Assembly: GCF_900188385.1 (NCBI RefSeq)
Contig: NZ_FZOI01000001.1
Location: 310,001-374,000 of the forward strand
Length of the DNA: 64,000 bases
Origin: Azospirillum sp. RU38E
GTDB taxonomy: Bacteria > Pseudomonadota > Alphaproteobacteria > Azospirillales > Azospirillaceae
Reading direction: 5' to 3'
The notes beneath the pieces were generated by a model. That model was not told the origin of the DNA. It searched no databases and saw only the letters and a list, made by a program, of their open reading frames with translations. Positions 9,288 to 16,902 of the stretch are shown in pieces; within the stretch, counting starts at the first letter, position 1, and every line of letters begins with the position of its first letter. Position numbers and translations under genes: made by a program.

Positions 9288-10424
9288 CTATAAGGGTTTA
9301 ACCTCTCCCTCGCGTGCCATCCCGCCCAGCAGCGCACCGACGGTGCGCAAGGGTGGGGTAGCATCGCACAGGATCTTGGTGACGGCCAGAATCGGCACGG
9401 CCAGCAGGGCGCCGGCAATGCCCCAAAGCCAGCCCCAGAACAGCACGGTGGCAAAGACGAAAATCGGGTTCAGGGTCAGCCGGCGGCCGACAATCATCGG
9501 CGTCAGGAAATTGCCTTCCACCGAGGTGACGGCGATAAAGCAGAGGGCGGGCAACAGCGATTGCGTCCAACTGTCAAAACTGACCACACCCACGGCGAAC
9601 AGCACCAAAGTGGTGGCGGCCGGCCCCAGATAGGGGATGAAGTTGAACAGCCCCGCCATCGCCCCCCAGAGCAGCGGGCTGGGCACGCCCAGCATCCACA
9701 TGATGCCGGCCGTCACCAGGGCCAGCACGGCATTGATCAGGGTAATGGTGGCCAGATAGGCGGTGATATTGACCTGCACCGTCTGCACAATGTCGGAGAC
9801 ATGCAGCCGGTCATCCCGACGGGGCAGGGAGGTCAGCACCGCCCGCAGCGACTGTTTGCCGAAGGCCAGGAAGAAATAGGTCAGCGCCACCACCCCCAGC
9901 CCCTGGGCCACGAAGTTCTGCGCCTTGCCCAGAATGATATCGGCCAGCGCTGGCCCGCGCATCACCACTTCGCGCTGGTTTGCCTCTGTCCGGGTCATGC
10001 GCTGCAGCCGCTCCGTCGCCTGCCGGGCGGGGGCCAGCGTGCGTTCCAGCCCGGACATCCGCACCTGCAATGTCTCCATCACCTGCGGCGCCCGTTCCAC
10101 CCAGCCGACGGCGGGGTCGGCCACGCTGCCGGCCCCGGCCCCCAAGGCCCCCAAGGCCAGCAGCAGTATCAGGGCGGCCCCCAGCGGTTCCGGCAGGCGC
10201 AGCCGGTGCAGTAGCCGCACCAGGGGGCGCAGCAGCAGGGCCAGCAGCACCGCCAGACATACCGGCAGCAGGATGTCGCGGGCAAAATAGAGCGTATACA
10301 TCAGCGCCAAGGCCAATAGCCCGCCCAGCAGCCAGGTTTGCAACCGGCGTACCTGTTCCGATCCGCGCGCAGCCGGCGCCGTGCGGGCCACCAGGGCCCG
10401 CGTCATCCCCGCCCGATCCACCAT
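9288..10424 (-). CDS. AI-2E transporter family permease
   Basis: A 378-residue integral membrane protein. It shows the family layout: paired N-terminal helices (about residues 28-70), a soluble middle region (about 100-190), then a hydrophobic C-terminal half with [20 protein letters not shown], the family signature. Despite the name given after E. coli TqsA, most members are uncharacterised exporters of small molecules or ions, so autoinducer-2 transport is not implied. The chosen ATG follows AGGAACAGGC. The stop is 89 bases from the SPFH start on the same strand; co-transcription is possible but unproven. Confidence 0.9.
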   Translation of the reverse strand: MVDRAGMTRALVARTAPAARGSEQVRRLQTWLLGGLLALALMYTLYFARDILLPVCLAVLLALLLRPLVRLLHRLRLPEPLGAALILLLALGALGAGAGSVADPAVGWVERAPQVMETLQVRMSGLERTLAPARQATERLQRMTRTEANQREVVMRGPALADIILGKAQNFVAQGLGVVALTYFFLAFGKQSLRAVLTSLPRRDDRLHVSDIVQTVQVNITAYLATITLINAVLALVTAGIMWMLGVPSPLLWGAMAGLFNFIPYLGPAATTLVLFAVGVVSFDSWTQSLLPALCFIAVTSVEGNFLTPMIVGRRLTLNPIFVFATVLFWGWLWGIAGALLAVPILAVTKILCDATPPLRTVGALLGGMAREGEVKPL

Positions 10425-10583
10425 GCCTGTTCCTGATCCCCCGTGACAATGCTGGGGTGACAACGCGCCAGCCCGCATCAGGTTGCGCTGCTGGTTCCAT
10501 CAAATCATGGGATACTGGCATTGCTCCGTCACGGGCAGCGGCGTAGCCTGCGCCGTCCCCCGGCTTTCGAGGTCATCTGCACC

Positions 10584-11081
10584 ATGTCCATCCGCCCGCT
10601 GCTGTCCGCTGCCTGCCTCGCCCTGTCGCTTGCCGCCGCCCTGCCTGCCGCCGCGCAGGAGGATGTGGGGGAATTCAGCAATGACTGGACCGGCAATGGC
10701 CTGAAGGTGACCGCCTTCACCGACCCCGCCGTGCAGGGGGTGACCTGCCATATTGTGGATTTCGACCGGTCGCTGATCGACCGGCTGTCCAAGGGCAACT
10801 GGTTCGAAGACCCCTCCAACGCCTCCATCGCCTGCCGGCAGACCGGGCCGGTCACGGTGGGGGAGATCAATCTCTCCAAGCGGGGGGAGGAGGTGTTCTC
10901 TGAACGCAAGAGCCTGATCTTCAAGTCGATCGCCGTGCGCCGCATCTATGACAAGTCGAACGATACGCTGATCTATGTCGTCTACAGCCGGCAGGTGAAG
11001 GACGCCTCGGCCAAGATGTCCATCAGCACCGTCCCACTCTTCGCGGCCAATCCTACATGGACCAAGGGCCGACCCAAGTAA
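10584..11081 (+). CDS. creA: CreA family periplasmic protein
   Basis: A 165-residue protein with a clear signal peptide (about residues 1-25, hydrophobic core LLSAACLALSLAAALPAAA). The mature part matches the CreA family: VTAFTDPAVQGVTCHIVDF, CRQTGPV and RKSLIFKSIAVRRIYD. CreA is a conserved periplasmic protein of unknown function; in E. coli it sits in the creABCD locus, but no two-component genes accompany it here. Two cysteines could form a disulfide. The ATG is chosen because it begins the signal peptide and GAGGTC lies 13 bases upstream. Confidence 0.9.
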   Translation: MSIRPLLSAACLALSLAAALPAAAQEDVGEFSNDWTGNGLKVTAFTDPAVQGVTCHIVDFDRSLIDRLSKGNWFEDPSNASIACRQTGPVTVGEINLSKRGEEVFSERKSLIFKSIAVRRIYDKSNDTLIYVVYSRQVKDASAKMSISTVPLFAANPTWTKGRPK

Positions 11082-11134
11082 CCCTTGCTTGCGTTGCTCC
11101 CCGTATGGGTTAACCCCAAAATAGATGGTTTTTT

Positions 11135-11150
11135 ATCGAACCTGTTCGAT
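11135..11150. promoter_or_regulatory. Perfect palindrome, putative operator
   Basis: ATCGAAC-CT-GTTCGAT is a perfect dyad with 7-base arms, lying 39 bases before the start of the 580-residue gene and just upstream of a TATATAT sequence that could be its -10 element. This placement is typical of a repressor or activator site. It does not match the alphaproteobacterial LexA box (GTTC-N7-GTTC). The cognate regulator is unknown. Confidence 0.5.
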
Positions 11151-11188
11151 GGTATATATCTGTTAGAGGGGTATAGGGGGCACGGGCC

Positions 11189-12931
11189 ATGTGGCTGTCC
11201 AGTCTGATCGGCACGTCCGACAAGGCGGCAGCGGGACGCAGGCTGAATTTCGAGGTGCAAAGCTTCAAGGTCGATCATTGGGTGATCGAGGATGTCTTTG
11301 CCACCGAGGAGGAGGCGCGCGATCTCGTCAAGCAATTGCTGGTCAATCGCGACGGGATGCGCATTGTGCGCGATTTCGCCGGCGCCCCCGGTATGCCCGC
11401 CACCCATACGATCATCTTTTCCGAACTGCGGGCACCCAAGGCCAAGCCCATCACCGTGCAGCCGGTGGAGGAAGCGCCGGTCTGTACGGAAAGCCGCGAC
11501 TATCTTCAGCATGACAGCCGGCAGATCATTTCCCGGATGCTCCGCCAATATCTGGAGGAGAAGGCGCTGACCGCCTCGGAATTGCTTTATAATGCCGGGG
11601 AGATGAAGCGGGCCATCAATTTTGAAAATATGATCCCGGTGGCCGTGGGGCGCATTGCCACCATCCAGGGCAAGACTACCGGTCAGGATGCGCGCGAACG
11701 GCGCGACATGATCTATGGCAGCCTGACCGACCTGCGGATGAAGGCGGAGGAGGCGCAGAAACGCGCCACCTTCACCATCAAGCAGGATGGTTTCCAGGGG
11801 GTCATGACCAAGGCGGAAACGCTGGCCGCCGGTGATACCGACATGGCCGATTACCTGTCCAAGGTGGTGCTCTGCCGCGATCTGGTGCAGATCCGCAACC
11901 TGCTGGGCAAGGTGGAATGGCTGCTGGAAACGGCCGGTGATTCCGGCAGCCAGGCACCCGCCCATATTCATATCATCGACACGCTGGTGGCCGACGCGCT
12001 GAGCTTCCCCAGTGTCATCCAGGATATGCTGGGCCGTCAGCCCGACCTGGGCACGGCGCTGAACCGCATCCTGGATATTCTGGAAGGCACGTTTGAGCCG
12101 CAGGAACGGGAAATGGCCCCCGCCATCACCCAGGTGCTCAGCCGCTGGATCGCCATCGGCCATGCGCCGCAATGCCGGCAGGTGGTGTTTGAAGGGCTGT
12201 TGCGTTCCATCAAGGGCACCCAGCCCCTGGCGCGCGACCCGGAGCGCAACCGCAGCGCCTATGCCGCCCTGGTGGCGCGGGCGATGACGCCGCAGGGCCT
12301 GAATGGCGGCCGCCGCATGGCGGAGGCGCTGACCACAGGCTATCTGCGCTTTCTGGAGCAAGGCGGTGGGGAGGGGCGGCGGCTTTCCATTGATGGCGTG
12401 ACCGCCATGCTGCCCTCTGGCCGCGACCGGGCCATTTTCCTGGCGGAACTGGCGGGCACGGATCTGGGCCAACGGGAAAAGGACAGTGTGCTGGGCCGGC
12501 TGCGCCCGCTGCTGGGGCCGGGGCAGGATGTTAACCGGCTGGTTGGCATTCAGGTGCCGCTGAAGCCGAAGATGCAGGCCATGGCCTCGCTCTACCGCTC
12601 TGTCAATGAGAGTGGCTTGGCGGAAGCGGCGGAACTGGCCGACCGGGTGGATGCTATTGTCGCTGATTATATCGTCACTTCCCGCGTCATTGAAAAGCTG
12701 GATGATCCCTCGGCCAACCTGCGCATCCGCGCCACCCGGCTGATGCAGTTCGCCGCCAATGACGTGCTGTCCAGCCCCAAGGCGCGCAAGATGGTGCGCG
12801 ACCAGATCATCGGCCATCTGCGCCAGCCCAATTTCGACGGCAAGTTCGTGGAGGGGCTGAACACGCCGCAGGAACAGGCCCAGGCGTTGCGGATTTTCTA
12901 CGACCTGCTGCGCCGCGCGCAGTTCATGTAA
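11189..12931 (+). CDS. Uncharacterised 580-residue protein
   Basis: I do not recognise this family. The protein has no signal peptide and no membrane segment, so it is probably cytosolic. Residues about 15-85 look like a small alpha/beta unit (VDHWVIEDVFATEEEARDLV, then a strand ending THTIIFSELRAP). The rest is mostly helical with many charged residues, and the C-terminal part (about 500-580) ends RIFYDLLRRAQFM. There is no obvious enzyme motif. The strand call rests on GGGGG before the ATG, normal amino-acid composition and strong third-position GC; the overlapping long antisense frame is rich in His, Gln and Gly and is rejected. It is flanked by CreA upstream and overlaps the convergent AbrB-type gene by 8 bases at the 3' end. 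Confidence 0.8.
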   Translation: MWLSSLIGTSDKAAAGRRLNFEVQSFKVDHWVIEDVFATEEEARDLVKQLLVNRDGMRIVRDFAGAPGMPATHTIIFSELRAPKAKPITVQPVEEAPVCTESRDYLQHDSRQIISRMLRQYLEEKALTASELLYNAGEMKRAINFENMIPVAVGRIATIQGKTTGQDARERRDMIYGSLTDLRMKAEEAQKRATFTIKQDGFQGVMTKAETLAAGDTDMADYLSKVVLCRDLVQIRNLLGKVEWLLETAGDSGSQAPAHIHIIDTLVADALSFPSVIQDMLGRQPDLGTALNRILDILEGTFEPQEREMAPAITQVLSRWIAIGHAPQCRQVVFEGLLRSIKGTQPLARDPERNRSAYAALVARAMTPQGLNGGRRMAEALTTGYLRFLEQGGGEGRRLSIDGVTAMLPSGRDRAIFLAELAGTDLGQREKDSVLGRLRPLLGPGQDVNRLVGIQVPLKPKMQAMASLYRSVNESGLAEAAELADRVDAIVADYIVTSRVIEKLDDPSANLRIRATRLMQFAANDVLSSPKARKMVRDQIIGHLRQPNFDGKFVEGLNTPQEQAQALRIFYDLLRRAQFM

Positions 12932-14042
12932 GGGTTTTGGTCCCCGCCGCCGCTTCCCGCCTCTCCGCCCAGCGGCGCCAGAGGTGGAAGGCGGGCGGGG
13001 CCAGCAGCACGATCAGCATGATGCGCACAATATGATGGGTGGCGACGAAGGCCACGTCGGCGTGCAGTGACAGGGCCACCAGACTCATTTCCGCCAGCCC
13101 GCCCGGCGCATAGGCCAGGATCAGCCCCGGCAAGGGCAGCCCGGTCAGCAGATGCAGCAGCGTGGCCATCGCTACCGTCACCGACAGCAGCAGAATGGTC
13201 AGCCCGATGGCGACCAGCAAGGTGCGGGCGATCTGGACCAGAGGCACGCGGGCGAAGCGGGCGCCGATGCTGGCCCCTATCACCACCTGCGCTGCGGCCA
13301 CCAGCAGGCCCGGCGGCTTGCCGGCCATGAAGCCGGCCAGATGCAGGCCTGCGCTCAACAGCATCGGGCCGACCAGCATCCCCGCCGGCACCCGCAGGCG
13401 CTGGGCCAGCGGCGCGCCGGCGGCACAGAGCGCCATCATGGCATAATCCTGCCAGGGCAGGTCCAGCAGGCCGGGCCCCAGGCCGCGCAGGCTCCAGTCC
13501 CGCCCGGCCGGGTCATAACCGGGCAGGGCCTGAAAGGCGAAGGGGATGGTCAGCACCACCAGCATGACCCGCAGGCTGTGGCCCAGCGCAATGGTGCGGT
13601 CATCGCCGCCCATCGCCCCGCCCATCATCACCATTTCATTGAAACCGCCCGGCATGGCGGAGAAATAGGCGGTCACCCGGTCATAACCGGCGGCCTTTTT
13701 CAGATAGAACAGGCCGGCACTGGCACAGACGATGATGTAAAGCCCCAAGCCCGCCAGACTGTAGCCCCATTCCCCGATATGGGAGAGCAGGGAGGGATGA
13801 AAGGCGCTGCCCAGCATGATGCCCAGCACCACCACCATCCAGCTGCGCAGCACGGGCGGAACCCCCACCGGCAGCCGGAACAGGGCCGCCATGGTGGTGG
13901 CCAGCATGGCCCCCATCATGAAGGCCAGCGGCACATGCAGCCGGAAGAACAGATAGCCGCCGCCCGCCCCCAGGCACAGCGCAGTCAGAAAGGCGCGGCC
14001 GGGAATGCCGCGCCGGGGCGGCTTGTTCTCTGTATCGCTCAT
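12924..14042 (-). CDS. AbrB family integral membrane protein (PF05145 type)
   Basis: A 372-residue membrane protein with about ten helices in two repeated halves. Each half carries the family's Gly/Pro motif: PLAFMMGAMLATTMAALFRL and VPAGMLVGPMLLSAG; AYFSAMPGGFNEMVMMGGAM and AYAPGGLAEMSLVALSLHAD are the second conserved pair. The family is often misnamed AbrB transcriptional regulator or ammonia monooxygenase; it is a putative transporter of unknown substrate. The ATG overlaps the stop of the upstream aspartoacylase-like gene (ATGA arrangement), so the two are translationally coupled and the transporter may move that enzyme's substrate or product. Confidence 0.88.
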   Translation of the reverse strand: MSDTENKPPRRGIPGRAFLTALCLGAGGGYLFFRLHVPLAFMMGAMLATTMAALFRLPVGVPPVLRSWMVVVLGIMLGSAFHPSLLSHIGEWGYSLAGLGLYIIVCASAGLFYLKKAAGYDRVTAYFSAMPGGFNEMVMMGGAMGGDDRTIALGHSLRVMLVVLTIPFAFQALPGYDPAGRDWSLRGLGPGLLDLPWQDYAMMALCAAGAPLAQRLRVPAGMLVGPMLLSAGLHLAGFMAGKPPGLLVAAAQVVIGASIGARFARVPLVQIARTLLVAIGLTILLLSVTVAMATLLHLLTGLPLPGLILAYAPGGLAEMSLVALSLHADVAFVATHHIVRIMLIVLLAPPAFHLWRRWAERREAAAGTKTLT

Positions 14043-14983
14043 TTCTCGATCCGACCCAGCCGCACGGCGGTATGGCCGATGGCGGGCAGGCGGCTGGGCA
14101 TGATCAGCACGCAATCATCATGCGGGGTGGCGATGGCGCGGTCACCATCCTGCGCGATCAGGGTGCCGGCGGCGGGGATGATCTCCATGCCGTTCATTTC
14201 CCTTACGAAACGGAATTGCTCGCTGCCCACGGTAATGGTTTCCGTCACCCGGACAAGCCTTGGCGGCGGGTAGGGGCCGGATGGCAGCCATGGGGCCAGC
14301 GCAGGTTTTGCCACCATGCCGCACATATCCAGAAACCGGGCAGTAATGGCCCAGGCGGTGGCCACCGTATCGGCGGCCCAATGCTGGCCGCATTCTGCCA
14401 GCAGCGCCACGGCCTCGCCTTTCAGGAAATGCGGATGATCGATCAGCCGGGTGCCATCGGCATGGCCCTGGTCCGCCACGATCCAGCCGGGCAGCCCCAG
14501 TTCCCGCGCCAGGGCGGCCGCGGCGGCGCTGCGCCCGGCCAGCATCAGGGGGATGGGATCATGCAGCATGGAATGCAGGTCCAGCACCCGGTCAGCCGTG
14601 GCCAGTATTGGCCACAGGGTCTGGGCGCGGGCCTGTTCTGCTGTGCGGGCCGACCCCGCCAGCCGTTCCGGCGCCCAGACCCGGTTCATATCCTCTTCCC
14701 CATAACGGGACTGGGCGGGGTAGCGCGGATCGAATTGCCCAAAGGCCGCGACATTGGCGAAGATCAGGCTCAACCGGCCCCGACAGGGACGGATGTTGCA
14801 TCGCAGCAACTGGTCCAGCACAATGGCGCCGGCATATTCATTGCCATGCATCAGGGCCACCAGGGCGACATGCGGACCGGGATGGCCGCTGTCAAATTGC
14901 CAGACATAGGGAATGCCCCCGTTTCCCGCCTGATGGGGGGATATATCGGGCGGCGGCACGCAGACGGGTGGAAGGTTCTTCAT
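14039..14983 (-). CDS. Succinylglutamate desuccinylase/aspartoacylase family hydrolase
   Basis: A 314-residue zinc-dependent acylase of the AstE/AspA family (M14-like fold). The metal-binding motif is LMHGNEYAG (His and Glu), with the third ligand in VLDLHSML and the substrate-binding EEDMNRVW upstream of it. Such enzymes remove acyl groups from N-acyl amino acids. The classical AST pathway neighbours are absent, so succinylglutamate is not a secure substrate. The start ATG follows AAGGCAG; a TTG two codons upstream is possible. Its stop overlaps the AbrB-type transporter start. Confidence 0.87.
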   Translation of the reverse strand: MKNLPPVCVPPPDISPHQAGNGGIPYVWQFDSGHPGPHVALVALMHGNEYAGAIVLDQLLRCNIRPCRGRLSLIFANVAAFGQFDPRYPAQSRYGEEDMNRVWAPERLAGSARTAEQARAQTLWPILATADRVLDLHSMLHDPIPLMLAGRSAAAAALARELGLPGWIVADQGHADGTRLIDHPHFLKGEAVALLAECGQHWAADTVATAWAITARFLDMCGMVAKPALAPWLPSGPYPPPRLVRVTETITVGSEQFRFVREMNGMEIIPAAGTLIAQDGDRAIATPHDDCVLIMPSRLPAIGHTAVRLGRIEK

Positions 14984-15171
14984 CCGCAACTGCCTTTTGC
15001 ATCATGGGTTTGCGGTCCGGTGCGCCGGTCTGGCATGACGGCTTGCCCCTCGACGGGGGGCGGTCTTGACTGTATAGGTTCCAAGACAGTTTGATGAAAG
15101 ACGGATGGCAAGTTTCCCCGCCTTCCGTGTCCGTTAGGCGGAGCCTGCCCCTTGAGCCTGAGAGAGCGCCG

Positions 15172-16035
15172 ATGAGTCTGGTAATCGACGATGTCGTCGT
15201 CCGGCATGATCCGGTCGGTGCGCCGATTCCGGTCCTCTTCGATTCGCCGCACAGTGGCACCCGCTACCCGGCCGATTTCAATTTCGTCTGCCCCCTGCCG
15301 CTGCTGCGTCAGGCAGAGGATACCCATGTGGACGAGCTGTTCAACATGGTGCCGGATTTCGGGGCAACCTATCTCTGCGCGCTGTTCCCGCGCTCCTATA
15401 TCGATGCCAACCGCGCGCCGGATGATATCGATCCGGCCATGCTGGATGGGCAATGGCCGTTTCCGGTGAACCCGTCGGGCAAAAGCCTGGCCGGCATGGG
15501 GCTGGTGCGCCATCTCTGCCGCCCCGGAATGCCGATGTATGATGGTCGCCTGCCGGTTTCGGTGGTGATGGACCGGCTGGAAAATTACTGGCGGCCTTAC
15601 CATGATCTACTGGCGGCCTCGCTGGATGATCTCTACGCCCGGTTCGGCACGGTCTATCACATTAATTGCCATTCCATGCCCAGCTTCGTCATCGGGCCGG
15701 AGCGGGAGACGCCGGATTTCGTGCTGGGCGACCGCGACGGCTCCACCTGCGAGGCGGGCTTTACCCGCATGGTGGCGGAAAAGCTGCGCGGCATGGGGTA
15801 CAAGGTGCGCATCAACGATCCTTACAAGGGGGTCGAACTGGTGCGCCGCTATGGCCTGCCGACGCGGGGGCGTAATTCCCTGCAACTGGAAATCGACCGG
15901 CGCCTCTATATGAACGAGGAAACGCTGGAGATTCATGAAGGGTTTGAGGTGCTGCGCCGGGATTTGTCGCTGCTGGTGGCGGAAATCCGGGATTATGCGC
16001 TGCACCGCGCCGCCGCGCGGGCGGCGGCGGAATAA
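15172..16035 (+). CDS. N-formylglutamate amidohydrolase
   Basis: A 287-residue enzyme of the N-formylglutamate deformylase family (HutG-type), which releases formate and glutamate in one route of histidine breakdown. Visible signatures: LFDSPHSGTRYP, HVDELFNMVPDFGATYLCA, RSYIDANRAPDDID, YHINCHSMPSF and LQLEIDRRLYMNE. Other hut genes are not nearby, so the natural substrate could be another N-formyl amino acid. The ATG is chosen at MSLVIDD, where the fold begins. The flavin reductase gene follows 15 bases after its stop, suggesting an operon. The divergent neighbour is another N-acyl amino acid hydrolase, which may reflect a shared theme. Confidence 0.9.
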   Translation: MSLVIDDVVVRHDPVGAPIPVLFDSPHSGTRYPADFNFVCPLPLLRQAEDTHVDELFNMVPDFGATYLCALFPRSYIDANRAPDDIDPAMLDGQWPFPVNPSGKSLAGMGLVRHLCRPGMPMYDGRLPVSVVMDRLENYWRPYHDLLAASLDDLYARFGTVYHINCHSMPSFVIGPERETPDFVLGDRDGSTCEAGFTRMVAEKLRGMGYKVRINDPYKGVELVRRYGLPTRGRNSLQLEIDRRLYMNEETLEIHEGFEVLRRDLSLLVAEIRDYALHRAAARAAAE

Positions 16036-16050
16036 CAGAAGGGCCGGACG

Positions 16051-16671
16051 ATGGCGGATTTTCATGTCTATGAACCCGCCGCCGGTCACGGTTTGGCGCA
16101 TGATCCGCTGAATTCCATTGTCGCCCCCCGGCCCATTGGCTGGATTTCCAGCCGGGGGGCGGATGGGATCAACAATCTCGCCCCCTACAGCTTTTTCAAC
16201 CTGTTCAATTATCGCCCGCCGATCATCGGCTTTGCCAGCACCGGCTGGAAGGACAGTGTGGCCAATATCCAGGAAACCGGGGTTTTCGCCTGGAATCTGG
16301 TGACAGAGCCATTGGCCCGCCCGATGAATGAAACGGCGGCGATGGTTTCCCGTGAAGTGGATGAATTCGCACTGGCCGGGCTGACCCCGGCCGCCTGTGT
16401 GAAGATCGACGCCGCCTATGTGGCGGAAAGCCCGGTCAGTTTCGAATGCCGGCTGACCCAGTTGATCCGCCTGACCAACCACCAGGGGGCGGCGATCGAC
16501 ACCTGGCTGGTGCTGGGGGAGGCGGTGCTGATCCGCATCCATCACAGCCTGATTGAGGGCGGTGTCTATGACACGGTGAAATCCGCACCCGTGCTGCGCG
16601 GTGGCGGCCCGGCGGATTACTTCACCATTTCAGAGACAACGAAATTCAAGATGGGCCGTCCGGGGACGTGA
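16051..16671 (+). CDS. Flavin reductase family protein (FMN-binding split barrel)
   Basis: A 206-residue protein of the flavin reductase-like split-barrel family. Signatures are NSIVAPRPIGWISSRGADGI, NLAPYSFFNLFNYRPPIIGF and VFAWNLVTEPLARPMNETA. Such proteins bind FMN and use NAD(P)H to reduce flavin or serve as flavin-dependent oxidoreductases in the cytoplasm. It closely follows the N-formylglutamate amidohydrolase gene. The partner oxygenase, if any, is not in view. Confidence 0.9.
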   Translation: MADFHVYEPAAGHGLAHDPLNSIVAPRPIGWISSRGADGINNLAPYSFFNLFNYRPPIIGFASTGWKDSVANIQETGVFAWNLVTEPLARPMNETAAMVSREVDEFALAGLTPAACVKIDAAYVAESPVSFECRLTQLIRLTNHQGAAIDTWLVLGEAVLIRIHHSLIEGGVYDTVKSAPVLRGGGPADYFTISETTKFKMGRPGT

Positions 16672-16675
16672 GGCA

Positions 16676-16702
16676 CGTCACCCGCATGTTTGGCGGGTGA
16701 CG
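16676..16702 (+). terminator. Hairpin after the flavin reductase gene
   Basis: CGTCACCCGC pairs with GCGGGTGACG around the loop ATGTTTG, five bases past the stop codon. No T tract follows, so it is a weak terminator candidate or an RNA-stabilising hairpin. Confidence 0.5.
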
Positions 16703-16866
16703 CGGATATGGATCGTGTACTGGGAGCCTTGGCAGTAGGCCGCATGGCACGGCGCTGATGGCCTATGGCGAACCCTTACCAGGGTCTCAGCTTTGTCAAA
16801 TGTGAGCAAATAAGATCAATTCTGTCTTTTTTCGAATTCGTCTGTATGTTTTTCTACCTAGGGTTA

Positions 16867-16898
16867 TATATCTCTGGATTTTTTGACCCAGAGGTATA
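16867..16898 (+). promoter_or_regulatory. Leader hairpin covering the ribosome-binding site
   Basis: Bases 16867-16877 pair with 16888-16898 (eleven pairs, one of them G-U) around a T-rich ten-base loop. The 3' arm contains AGAGG, the best Shine-Dalgarno sequence for the ATG at 16903. Translation of the pepsin-like gene may therefore depend on melting of this hairpin. Confidence 0.5.
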
Positions 16899-16902
16899 GG
16901 CC

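Noticed and set aside
11135-11150. LexA (SOS) box upstream of the 580-residue gene
   Set aside because: The dyad has GAAC-N2-GTTC. Alphaproteobacterial LexA uses GTTC-N7-GTTC and the Gram-positive box has a four-base spacer, so neither fits.
10982-12817. A 611-codon open frame antisense to the 580-residue orphan
   Set aside because: Considered seriously because the sense product is unrecognised. Its composition is His/Gln/Gly-rich like the other shadows, and the sense frame has a good ribosome-binding site and promoter-like leader.
12924-14042. An AbrB DNA-binding transcriptional regulator
   Set aside because: The family name is a known misnomer. The protein has about ten membrane helices and no DNA-binding motif.
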